A DNA stretch of 5,623 nt from an uncultured Bacillota bacterium (GCA_946408315.1 CAMJRV010000186.1:1-5623); one strand, 5' to 3'; shown: positions 1-5,623, counted from the first letter of the stretch. The notes: generated from the letters alone by a model not told the origin. Made by a program: numbers and translations.

Positions 1-189
1 CAATCCAAGGGTATCGGTAAAGCTCTGCTTGATTACGTTAAGAAAAGCTACAGCGAATTGTCACTGCGAGTTTATAAAAAGAATTCTCGTGCAGTCAAAT
101 TTTATCTACGGGAAGGCTTTATCATCTCCAAAGAGCATATTGATAACAATACTGAGGAAACGGAGCTTACAATGAATTGGATAAAATGA
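1..189 (+). CDS. GNAT-family N-acetyltransferase, C-terminal part (5' end outside window)
   Basis: The first 62 codons run open to a TGA at 187-189, with the start lying left of the window. The visible residues begin QSKGIGKALLDYVK, which fits the Q/R-x-x-G-x-G/A loop of GNAT acetyltransferases that binds the acetyl-CoA pyrophosphate. They continue with LRVYKKNSRAVKFYLREGF, the usual C-terminal GNAT pattern (N-x-x-A-x-x-F-Y-x-x-x-G-F). The protein ends TELTMNWIK, as small single-domain acetyltransferases of this family often do. GNAT enzymes transfer an acetyl group from acetyl-CoA to an amine; nothing here shows the acceptor. It is followed by 105 nt without a gene and then a terminator. Family assignment is strong and the specific function is unknown. 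Confidence 0.88.
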   Translation, partial: QSKGIGKALLDYVKKSYSELSLRVYKKNSRAVKFYLREGFIISKEHIDNNTEETELTMNWIK

Positions 190-294
190 GCATAACGGGC
201 GGCAGATTTGTAAAATGGGGAACGGGAGGCAAATTTAAATTTAGAATTCTTTTCATCAATTAGCCAACAGTGGCATAAACTGTATTGTGTAAGC

Positions 295-328
295 AAAGGC
301 GCTTGACCGTTTTGGGCAGCGTCTTTTT
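295..328 (+). terminator. Intrinsic terminator between the GNAT gene and asnB (possible asnB leader attenuator)
   Basis: A 9-bp stem with one G-T wobble (AAAGGCGCT at 295-303 with AGCGTCTTT at 318-326) is capped by weaker pairing (G305-C317 and CC307-308 with GG314-315) around a GTTTT loop. It runs into a T tract at 324-328 followed by ATTATTAT. It most simply ends transcription from the GNAT gene. It also finishes only 26 nt before the asnB ATG, too little room for a promoter plus leader, so asnB transcription must either start upstream and read through or start in an unusual place. A weaker hairpin (ACAGT 267-271 with ACTGT 279-283) lies just upstream. No T-box motif was found. Confidence 0.72.
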
Positions 329-342
329 ATTATTATGGGAAC

Positions 343-349
343 AGAGGTG
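343..349 (+). promoter_or_regulatory. Ribosome binding site of asnB, fixes the start at ATG 355
   Basis: AGAGGTG lies 7 nt (counted after GG at 346-347) before ATG 355. A GTG at 349-351 is also in frame and would give MKMCGIAGF, but it overlaps the Shine-Dalgarno sequence and would put the catalytic Cys at position 3. The ATG gives MCGIAGF, where Met removal exposes Cys as the N-terminal nucleophile required by class II glutamine amidotransferases. Confidence 0.85.
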
Positions 350-354
350 TGAAA

Positions 355-2199
355 ATGTGTGGTATTGCTGGTTTTTGTAATTTCCAAGAAGACTTCACCT
401 GCGACAAGGTCAGGTGGAGCGACACACTGATTGCTATGAGAGAATCGATCGCCCATCGCGGCAACGATCAAACCGGAGAATACTTGGACAAAAACATTGG
501 GTTCTCCCATACCCGGCTCTCAATCCGGGACCTGTCAGGGGGTGTGCAGCCAATGCACCGTCGAGTGGCGGGAATGGATTATATCATTGTCTACAACGGC
601 GAGGTTTATAATACCGACGAACTTATGCCGGGATTAAAGCGGAGCGGCTACGCCTTTGAAACCACCAGTGACACAGAGGTTATCCTTTATGCATACATCG
701 AATATGGGCTTGACTTTGTTTCAAAACTCAACGGGATTTTCGCTTTTGCTATCTGGGATGGCAAAGAGAACCGGCTCGTCCTCTACCGGGACCGGGCTGG
801 TGTGAAGCCTTTGTTCTATACATTGACCAATGGAACACTTGTGTTCGGATCAGAGATCAAGGCATTGTTTCGCCATCCTCTTGTAACACCGCGGGTTGAT
901 GACGACAGCTTTCGGGAGATCTTCGGCGTCGGCCCGGCCAGAACTCCGGGCTGCGGCGTATTTCAAGGGATTCGCGAGATACTGCCTGGAAACTTTGGTA
1001 TTTTTACAGAAACGGGCTTTCGAGAAGTCGCCTATTGGACGCTGGAGGCCGCGGCACACACCGATTCCTATGCAGAAACTGTCGCTATGACAGCCTATCT
1101 GGTTCGGGACGCCATTACCCGGCAGATGGTGTCGGATGTCCCTGTTTGCAGCTTTTTATCCGGCGGGATTGATTCCAGCATTGTCACAGCGGTTGCGTCA
1201 AGCTTCTTGCAGGCAGACGGGCATACCCTCGATACCTTCTCGTTTGATTTTGCCGATAATCATATATACTTCCAATCGAACGCCTTTCAACCCGCACAGG
1301 ACCGGCCGTATGTGGATCGGATGCTGGCGTCGTATCCTTTGCACCACAAGTATTTGGAATGCGACGAGACCATACTGGCGGATATGCTGCCCGCAGCCTT
1401 GCACGCCAAAGATCTGCCGGGAATGACCGACATTGACGCATCGCTGATGTACTTTTGTTCCATTGTGAAAGAACATAATAAAGTGGCGTTGACCGGTGAG
1501 TGCGCAGATGAGCTATTCGGCGGATATCCCTGGTTTTACCGGCCGGAACTGCTGAACGCAGACGGATTCCCCTGGTCCTTCGACTTATCTGCCCGAACCG
1601 TCCTGTTAAAAGACGAGGTGGTTGCCGCCTGGGATCTGGACGGTTATGTTCGGCAGCGCTATGCGGAATCCCTGAAAAAGACGCCGTATTTGGATGGCGA
1701 AAGTGTTGCGGAAAGGCGCAGGAGGGAAGTCAGTTATCTGAATATACGCTGGTTCATGCAAACGCTGCTTGACCGTATGGATCGGGCAAGCATGTCCTGC
1801 GGTCTTGAAGCAAGGGTCCCCTTTGCCGACCATCGTCTGATCGAATATCTCTACAACGTTCCCTGGAGCATGAAATATCAAAACGGAGTGGAAAAAGCAT
1901 TGCTCCGGGATGCCTGCCGCGACCTTCTGCCCCAGGAGCTTCTGTTGCGAAAGAAAAGCCCTTATCCCAAGATCTACAATCCAGATTATGAAAAGCTTCT
2001 TGCGCAGCGGTTCCGACAGGTTTTATCAGACCGGGACGCTCCGGTAAACAGGCTTGTAGACAGGCACAAGGCGGAGAGATTTCTCTCGATGCCGAAAAAC
2101 TATGGGAAACCATGGTTCGGACAGCTTATGGCGTCCCCGCAGATGATTGCTTATTTGTTGCAGGTAAACGATTGGATGCGTCAATACAATGTCGGCTGA
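355..2199 (+). CDS. asnB: Asparagine synthase (glutamine-hydrolysing), complete
   Basis: 614 residues. The enzyme makes asparagine from aspartate, ATP and the ammonia it frees from glutamine, in the cytoplasm. The N-terminal class II glutaminase domain (about 1-210) shows Cys2 in MCGIAGF, HRGND at 34-38, Arg54 in RLSIRDLSGGVQPM, YNGEVYN at 80-86 and Asp106 in TSDTE, matching the glutamine-binding residues of the family. The C-terminal synthetase domain (about 230-590) shows the ATP pyrophosphatase loop SGGIDS at 269-274, LTGECADELFGGY at 379-391 and the later LEARVPFADHRLIEY. The length matches B. subtilis AsnO-type enzymes. An oddity is Asn37 where the family usually has Pro (RGPD). The C-terminus ends NVG, close to the usual end and 12 nt before ftsH-derived debris. 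The gene is convergent with the radical SAM gene. An asparagine-synthetase-like amidating role in secondary metabolism cannot be excluded, but nothing seen demands it. Confidence 0.95.
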   Translation: MCGIAGFCNFQEDFTCDKVRWSDTLIAMRESIAHRGNDQTGEYLDKNIGFSHTRLSIRDLSGGVQPMHRRVAGMDYIIVYNGEVYNTDELMPGLKRSGYAFETTSDTEVILYAYIEYGLDFVSKLNGIFAFAIWDGKENRLVLYRDRAGVKPLFYTLTNGTLVFGSEIKALFRHPLVTPRVDDDSFREIFGVGPARTPGCGVFQGIREILPGNFGIFTETGFREVAYWTLEAAAHTDSYAETVAMTAYLVRDAITRQMVSDVPVCSFLSGGIDSSIVTAVASSFLQADGHTLDTFSFDFADNHIYFQSNAFQPAQDRPYVDRMLASYPLHHKYLECDETILADMLPAALHAKDLPGMTDIDASLMYFCSIVKEHNKVALTGECADELFGGYPWFYRPELLNADGFPWSFDLSARTVLLKDEVVAAWDLDGYVRQRYAESLKKTPYLDGESVAERRRREVSYLNIRWFMQTLLDRMDRASMSCGLEARVPFADHRLIEYLYNVPWSMKYQNGVEKALLRDACRDLLPQELLLRKKSPYPKIYNPDYEKLLAQRFRQVLSDRDAPVNRLVDRHKAERFLSMPKNYGKPWFGQLMASPQMIAYLLQVNDWMRQYNVG

Positions 2200-2211
2200 G
2201 GCAGTACCCCC

Positions 2212-2422
2212 TAAGACTGGAGCTATGGGGCCGAATCGTTCGCTCATGCCGTACTGAGTGACCATGCCCCGGGCCAGTGCCGTGGCCAATTTCGTGGTAG
2301 GCGACCATTCTGCGCTCCTTCGGGTTCATGACCTGTTCTTTCTTCTCCTTGCCGGCGATAACCACTTCGACGGCTTCCATGAGATCACTCTGGCTTACCG
2401 TGTTGCGGCCTTCCTTCACCGC
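2212..2422 (-). pseudogene. ftsH: Remnant of an ftsH-type ATP-dependent zinc metalloprotease gene, internally deleted and frameshifted
   Basis: On the - strand, 2422-2282 translates to 47 residues starting AVKEGRNTVSQSDLMEAVE, containing VVIAGKEKK and ending VAYHEIGH. This matches the end of the FtsH AAA+ module and the start of the protease domain, with the HExxH zinc motif at 2296-2282. The reading then shifts frame: 2286-2230 gives ATALARGMVTQYGMSERFG, the FtsH segment that normally follows the third zinc ligand (recalled as roughly 70-90 residues further on). Similarity fades by about 2212. The join falls in GGCCACG, which both frames share, so a microhomology-driven deletion is likely. 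No start codon, Walker motifs or other AAA+ parts are present, so the piece cannot make a protease. It sits between the 3' ends of asnB and the radical SAM gene and overlaps the latter's last codons. Identification is by motif recall and no alignment was run. Confidence 0.85.
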
Positions 2423-3761
2423 TTTCGTTCCACAGACGTTCGGCTGTCGGGGCCCAGTTGTCGCAGGCGCTCTTGCATTTGGCGCACAGGCTGTCAACAT
2501 CCTCCGGCTTTGTCATGTCGGTGGAATGTGCGCCCGAGGCGTGAACCATTTGAGCAAGCCTGCCGCTGTTATCGAGCAGCGGACAGGGACGCAGATGGTT
2601 ATCGTTAAAGGGTTGATTTGCTTTATACTGCATGAACAACGGGGACTTGTACGCCTCAAGCAGTGTCTTTTCATGGATGTTTGAATCGGAATAGTGAATG
2701 AAGGCGCAAGGCTCAATATCGCCGTTTGCATTGATGTGGAGATAACTGCGTCCGCCCGCAATGCAGCCTCCCACATACTCCCCGTCATTCCAGAAGTCCA
2801 TTGTAAAAATCGGTTTCGTCTGACGGAAAGACCGAATCTGATGATACATATACTCACGCTGATGGGCCTTTGCAATCAAATCGGTAGGCGCTCCTGCACC
2901 GACCGGCATATAGGTAAAGAACCATGCAAACTTGCAGCCTTGGTCAATCAGAAAGTCAATGTACTCCTCGCTTCCAATAACGTCGGCGTTTTGACTTGTG
3001 TAGCAAAGTGACGCCCCGAAGCCGAGTTTATGCTCCTTGAGTATTTCCATAGCGCGGATGACACGCCGGTACGTACCCTGTCCGCGGCGGGAGTCAGTCT
3101 CCTCCTCAAAGCCCTCGATGGAAATCGCCGGAATGAAGTTTTTCACCCGAAGCATTTCGTCGGCGAAGGCTTCGTCAATCAGCGTTCCATTGGTGAACGC
3201 GAGGAACATACAGTCATTGTGCGCCTCACAGAGACGGATGATATCCTTTTTGCGAACCAGCGGCTCGCCGCCGGAATAAATATAAAAGTATGTGCCAAGC
3301 GCTTTACCCTGGCGGATGATGGAGTCAAGAGTGTCGTAATCCATGCTCATCTTATCGCCATATTCGGCTGCCCAGCAGCCGGTGCAGCCAAGGTTGCAGG
3401 CGGAGGTAGGATCCATGAGGATTGCCCACGGGATATTACAGCCATGCTCTTCCTTCGCTTTGTCCTGACGGGGAGTCCCGACGGCACAGGCGTTGAGGAA
3501 GAAATTTTCAAATAACGTCTTGCGCTGCCCATCGTCCATATCTGTCCAAAAGCTTTTCATGAACTGATTCCAGACATTGTCGTGGTTACGGATGATATTA
3601 CGGATCATGTTCCGTTGGCCCTTGAATGTATTCTCGTCAAGGAGCCGATCCACCCAATCCATAATCTTGGGAATATTTTTGTCCGGATCGCCATCAACCA
3701 TATTGATGGCTTTGTTCAATCCAAATGCTTGAAGCTGCTGTTTAATCGTTTTCTCTCTCAT
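2385..3761 (-). CDS. Radical SAM/SPASM domain protein, probable altered C-terminus
   Basis: 458 residues. ATG at 3761 is preceded by GAGGA with about 9 nt spacing. An N-terminal helical region (about 1-105) leads into NIPWAILMDPTSAC, then the [4Fe-4S] motif CX3CX2C at Cys122, Cys126 and Cys129, GGEP at 164-167 (SAM amino-group binding) and TNGTLID at 190-196. The C-terminal part has SPASM-like cysteines: Cys333 (GGCIAGG), Cys352 in INANGDIEPC, Cys393 in RPCPLLDN, and Cys426, Cys429 and Cys433. So it should cleave SAM to a 5'-deoxyadenosyl radical and carry at least one auxiliary cluster. The substrate is unknown. SPASM enzymes often modify peptides, but no precursor peptide gene is visible. 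Clostridia carry many relatives of this uncharacterised family. Residues after about 447 come from ftsH-derived DNA in another frame, suggesting the original C-terminus was lost; every recognised cysteine precedes the junction. It is divergent from a cluster-less paralog. Confidence 0.92.
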   Translation of the reverse strand: MREKTIKQQLQAFGLNKAINMVDGDPDKNIPKIMDWVDRLLDENTFKGQRNMIRNIIRNHDNVWNQFMKSFWTDMDDGQRKTLFENFFLNACAVGTPRQDKAKEEHGCNIPWAILMDPTSACNLGCTGCWAAEYGDKMSMDYDTLDSIIRQGKALGTYFYIYSGGEPLVRKKDIIRLCEAHNDCMFLAFTNGTLIDEAFADEMLRVKNFIPAISIEGFEEETDSRRGQGTYRRVIRAMEILKEHKLGFGASLCYTSQNADVIGSEEYIDFLIDQGCKFAWFFTYMPVGAGAPTDLIAKAHQREYMYHQIRSFRQTKPIFTMDFWNDGEYVGGCIAGGRSYLHINANGDIEPCAFIHYSDSNIHEKTLLEAYKSPLFMQYKANQPFNDNHLRPCPLLDNSGRLAQMVHASGAHSTDMTKPEDVDSLCAKCKSACDNWAPTAERLWNESGEGRPQHGKPE

Positions 3762-3818
3762 CTTTTACGTCCTCGCTTTCAAAATGATTTTGTGAGTGGT
3801 TTGTCTGATCTTGTCTCT

Positions 3819-3847
3819 ATTGTAGGCAGGGAAGAAAAATAAGTCAT
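3819..3847 (-). promoter_or_regulatory. Probable promoter of the radical SAM gene
   Basis: On the - strand, ATGACT (3847-3842, 4 of 6 matches to TTGACA) is 17 nt from TACAAT (3824-3819, 5 of 6 matches to TATAAT). This would give a leader of roughly 50 nt before ATG 3761. Two small perfect palindromes flank it: GCAGTAAACTGC at 3851-3862 just upstream of the -35, and CAAAATGATTTTG at 3780-3792 in the leader, just upstream of the ribosome binding site. Either could be a repressor site. The call is by consensus only. Confidence 0.5.
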
Positions 3848-3863
3848 TAAGCAGTAAACTGCC

Positions 3864-3913
3864 AATGCTCAAATTTTTAGCACCCGATTCAGATTGCTAA
3901 AAATTTGAGCATT
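3864..3913. repeat. Perfect 19-bp inverted repeat in the divergent control region
   Basis: AATGCTCAAATTTTTAGCA (3864-3882) and its exact reverse complement (3895-3913) flank a 12-nt spacer. Each arm contains a 17-mer that is itself nearly palindromic (TGCT...AGCA around AAATTTTT, one mismatched pair), so the element can be read as two operator-like sites whose centres are 29 bp apart. It lies between the two divergent promoters. There is no GC-rich stem and no T tract after it, so it does not look like a terminator. Candidates are a paired operator for a dimeric regulator or a relic of a small mobile element. Confidence 0.8.
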
Positions 3914-3952
3914 CGTCTTTGTTTGCCTATATTTTATTTATGACCGCAGGAC

Positions 3953-3975
3953 TATAATCTAACGTACAAGTGTAC
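3953..3975 (+). promoter_or_regulatory. Probable -10 box and operator of the degenerate radical SAM paralog
   Basis: A consensus TATAAT at 3953-3958 has no convincing -35 hexamer 16-18 nt upstream (the region is AT-rich, around 3929-3936). Six nt further on is the perfect palindrome GTACA-AG-TGTAC (3964-3975), which would cover the expected transcription start. That is a common place for a TetR-family repressor to bind, and a TetR gene lies two genes away in the same cluster. The promoter call is moderate; the link to that regulator is inference. Confidence 0.5.
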
Positions 3976-3978
3976 TTC

Positions 3979-3985
3979 AAAAGGA
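3979..3985 (+). promoter_or_regulatory. Ribosome binding site that selects ATG 3994
   Basis: AAAAGGA ends 8 nt before ATG 3994. The longer open frame would begin at GTG 3970, but that GTG lies inside the GTACA-AG-TGTAC palindrome, has no Shine-Dalgarno sequence, and would be only about 5 nt from the predicted transcription start. ATG 3994 is therefore preferred. Confidence 0.75.
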
Positions 3986-3993
3986 TGATCGTT

Positions 3994-5025
3994 ATGAAGC
4001 CTAATAAAATGAGCAGAAGCTTAATTAAAAGCATCACAAAAAAAGCGATTGAGCGCATTCAGGAAAATCCGGAGCGTGAAATTCGCAATCTTGTAGATCT
4101 GGGCAGTATGTTTGCCAGAGGGAGCTTCCAAAAGCAGTTCTTTCATACCGCCGAAAAAGAGCTTGCGAAGAACAATAGCCCCTACTATAAAATCGTATCT
4201 GAAATAATTCGGAAAACTGATAAGGACAATCTTCTGACCTTTGGTATTAACCTTGGGTATAACAGTCTGACCTGTGGTGCGGCAGCAATTCGGGAGTTTG
4301 AAGAGAAGTCCGGGTACAATGTACCTTGGGCTTTGATTGTAGAATTATCAGCCCACGGGAAGCTGGATGCCGAGATATTGAATCAACTAATTTCTCAAGG
4401 TGAAGAGCTGGGTATTTGCAGCTATGTACTCATTCTTAATTCCGATTATTCAAGATCTCATGATCTTGCCGAGGTTGTCAAAGGCCACCGTGATTGCGCC
4501 TTCCTGCTGTGCATAGAGCCGGATCTTGATATTTCTGACATTGAGAATTTACAGAGGTTCAAGAACATACTTATCGGCGTGAACGTCAATTTCCGCGATC
4601 ATGAGAAGACACGGGAGGTAATCCGGCAGCTTCAAGCTGCAAGGCTGTTATGTACCGCATTTTATCGTCCTGAAGGCACAAATCAGATTGAAATAGAAAA
4701 AGCCGCAAGGCTTGCGGCATCTTTGGATTGTAAATTGGTTTTCGCTCTCCACAATGATTCGTTTTTCATTGATAACCATGAGAAAATCGAGAAGGCGGTG
4801 AACGAACTGCGGCTTAATATCAAAACGTCGGTTATTCCGTTTGATTTGATGGCCGACGTGGTGATGGCGGACAGAAATATCTCCGGTGAGGGCTGCCTTG
4901 CCATCGTATCGGAAAACGGCGACCTTCGCATAACAAATATGAAGACGAAGGAACAAACTGGAGAATATAACATCAGGCTCCGTTCCTTAAAAGACATCTT
5001 TCACCATGCGCTGCCGAAGCAGTAA
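3994..5025 (+). CDS. Degenerate radical SAM-like protein lacking the iron-sulfur cluster cysteines
   Basis: 343 residues. By eye it follows the divergent radical SAM protein almost collinearly: KAIERIQENPEREI matches KAINMVDGDPDKNI, SGYNVPWALIVELSA matches HGCNIPWAILMDPTSA (Trp112 in both), LNQLISQGEELGI matches LDSIIRQGKALGT, HRDCAFLL matches HNDCMFLA, and LAIVSENGDLRI (302-313) matches LHINANGDIEPC. About 16 residues holding the CX3CX2C loop are absent after residue 120. GGEP is replaced by NSDY near 149-152, and the SPASM cysteines are gone, with the protein ending soon after that region. It therefore should not bind a radical SAM cluster or cleave SAM. The frame is intact and has a good ribosome binding site, so it is a maintained gene rather than a pseudogene. 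A role as partner, scaffold or regulator of the active enzyme is inference. It converges on the TetR gene with 21 nt between stops. Confidence 0.82.
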   Translation: MKPNKMSRSLIKSITKKAIERIQENPEREIRNLVDLGSMFARGSFQKQFFHTAEKELAKNNSPYYKIVSEIIRKTDKDNLLTFGINLGYNSLTCGAAAIREFEEKSGYNVPWALIVELSAHGKLDAEILNQLISQGEELGICSYVLILNSDYSRSHDLAEVVKGHRDCAFLLCIEPDLDISDIENLQRFKNILIGVNVNFRDHEKTREVIRQLQAARLLCTAFYRPEGTNQIEIEKAARLAASLDCKLVFALHNDSFFIDNHEKIEKAVNELRLNIKTSVIPFDLMADVVMADRNISGEGCLAIVSENGDLRITNMKTKEQTGEYNIRLRSLKDIFHHALPKQ

Positions 5026-5046
5026 CAGACGAATTGAGCGATTTAA

Positions 5047-5601
5047 CTAGGCTTCATCCAGAACGCGCATGGCAATACCGGTAAGCGACTTCTTAAACAT
5101 TTCGGTAAAGCGTTCAGGAGGGTATGGAACCCCGCTTCTCACCCATCTGACAAGCATATTGGTGAACGCATCCAAAAAGAAATCCAAGAAGAATTCTTTA
5201 AACTCCGGATCGTCATTATCTGATATGAATTCTTTAAATCGGGACTCCATTAAATCGCTTATGAGTTCCCTTAAATAACTGACGAATGAATTCTGTCCCT
5301 CAAAGCTCATCGCATTTCTATAAAAAGCGCTGTTTTTATAGAAAAAAGTGCAGATTGCATGAACGATCTCCCAGCTTGAGGCCTCGTCATATTCTTTCTG
5401 ACTGATGTCCTGTGTGATATCAGTCAGGAATATCCAATTTAGCATTTCGTATTTATCCTGAAAATGATAATAGAAGCTGTTACGGTTCATCTCGCATTCT
5501 TTGGTAATATCGCCAATGCTGATCTTGGAAAAAGGAGTTGACTCCATAAGCTTTTTTAATGCTTCCGCCAGTATTTTTTTCGTCATTACAGAGCTTGGCA
5601 T
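5047..5601 (-). CDS. TetR/AcrR-family transcriptional regulator, DhaS-like
   Basis: 184 residues. A GTG at 5610 is in frame but abuts the Shine-Dalgarno sequence; ATG 5601 has 9-nt spacing and is chosen. The N-terminal TetR DNA-binding domain (about 6-58) reads TKKILAEALKKLMESTPFSKI, then a helix-turn-helix around ISIGDITKECEMNRNSFYYHF (28-47), followed by the typical QDKYEMLNWIF. The C-terminal ligand/dimer domain (about 70-180) includes AFYRNAMSFEGQNSFVSYL and LVRWVRSGVPYPPE, resembling the small all-helical C-terminal domain of DhaS-type members. Such proteins usually act as dimeric repressors released by a ligand, though DhaS itself activates as part of a complex. It is the only regulator in the window, so the divergent radical SAM pair is its likely target. 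The ligand is unknown. Its promoter lies at or beyond the right edge. Confidence 0.92.
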   Translation of the reverse strand: MPSSVMTKKILAEALKKLMESTPFSKISIGDITKECEMNRNSFYYHFQDKYEMLNWIFLTDITQDISQKEYDEASSWEIVHAICTFFYKNSAFYRNAMSFEGQNSFVSYLRELISDLMESRFKEFISDNDDPEFKEFFLDFFLDAFTNMLVRWVRSGVPYPPERFTEMFKKSLTGIAMRVLDEA

Positions 5602-5610
5602 CAAATTCAC

Positions 5611-5619
5611 CCACCTTTT
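5611..5619 (-). promoter_or_regulatory. Ribosome binding site of the TetR gene
   Basis: On the - strand AAAAGGTGG (5619-5611) is 9 nt before ATG 5601. The competing GTG at 5610 directly follows it with no spacing, which decides the start. Confidence 0.75.
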
Positions 5620-5623
5620 ATTT

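Noticed and set aside
190..348. T-box riboswitch upstream of asnB
   Set aside because: Amino-acid genes in Firmicutes often have one, but the gap is too short and no T-box sequence or specifier-loop architecture is visible.
335..352. Five-codon leader ORF (MGTEV) just before asnB
   Set aside because: It overlaps the asnB Shine-Dalgarno sequence, has no ribosome binding site of its own and no Asn codons. It is most likely chance.
2202..2256. CAGTAC / GTACTG inverted repeat as a bidirectional terminator for asnB and the radical SAM gene
   Set aside because: There are only 6 bp with a 43-nt loop and no T tract. One arm is simply the QYG codons of the ftsH remnant. No intrinsic terminator was seen between these convergent genes.
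2126..2500. Open reading frame on the - strand containing the FtsH-like HEIGH motif as a 124-residue gene
   Set aside because: Its first part overlaps the radical SAM coding sequence and its last part overlaps the end of asnB out of frame. Only about 47 residues resemble FtsH, and the family's ATPase core is missing. It is treated as a pseudogene fragment.
3030..3515. Long + strand open frame (161 codons) antisense to the radical SAM gene
   Set aside because: It lies wholly opposite a well-supported coding sequence, shows no recognisable domain, and is explained by codon bias of the true gene.
3864..3913. Inverted repeat as an intrinsic terminator
   Set aside because: The stem is AT-rich, neither side is followed by a T tract, and the flanking genes diverge rather than end here.
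5026..5046. Terminator between the convergent pseudo-enzyme and TetR genes
   Set aside because: The 21-nt gap has no stem-loop or T tract.

Overview
The window looks like a chromosomal stretch from a low- to mid-GC Firmicute, most likely a gut-type clostridium (Oscillospiraceae/Lachnospiraceae-like). This rests on purine-rich ribosome binding sites, the clostridial style of the ~614-residue asparagine synthetase, a CX3CX2C radical SAM/SPASM protein of a kind I associate with Clostridia, and a DhaS-like TetR regulator. The lineage is inferred from protein resemblance; no rRNA or other marker is present.

Left part (1-2199, + strand): the tail of a GNAT acetyltransferase, a 159-nt gap with a factor-independent terminator ending only 26 nt before the next start codon, then a complete glutamine-hydrolysing asparagine synthetase (asnB type). 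The correct asnB start is the ATG at 355, because the second residue must be the Cys nucleophile.

Middle (about 2212-2422, - strand): a decayed fragment of an FtsH-type ATP-dependent zinc metalloprotease. A piece ending at the HEIGH zinc motif is joined out of frame to a later piece (ATALARGMVTQYGMS), with the DNA between them deleted. The fragment lies between the 3' ends of two convergent genes. The last ~9-11 codons of the radical SAM gene are read from ftsH-derived DNA in another frame, so an old rearrangement probably replaced that gene's natural C-terminus.

Right part (2385-5623): a radical SAM/SPASM enzyme (- strand) is divergent from a 343-residue protein (+ strand) that aligns with it along its length but lacks the cluster-binding cysteines, the GGEP motif and the SPASM cysteines. 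The two share a 232-nt control region with a perfect 19-bp inverted repeat, a TATAAT box and a GTACA-N2-TGTAC palindrome at the probable start site. A TetR/AcrR regulator converges on the degenerate paralog and is the natural candidate to control the pair.

The most interesting unit is the catalytic radical SAM enzyme plus cluster-less paralog plus TetR regulator, which reads as a small regulated module of unknown substrate. No precursor peptide gene, tRNA, rRNA, CRISPR array or intact mobile element was seen.
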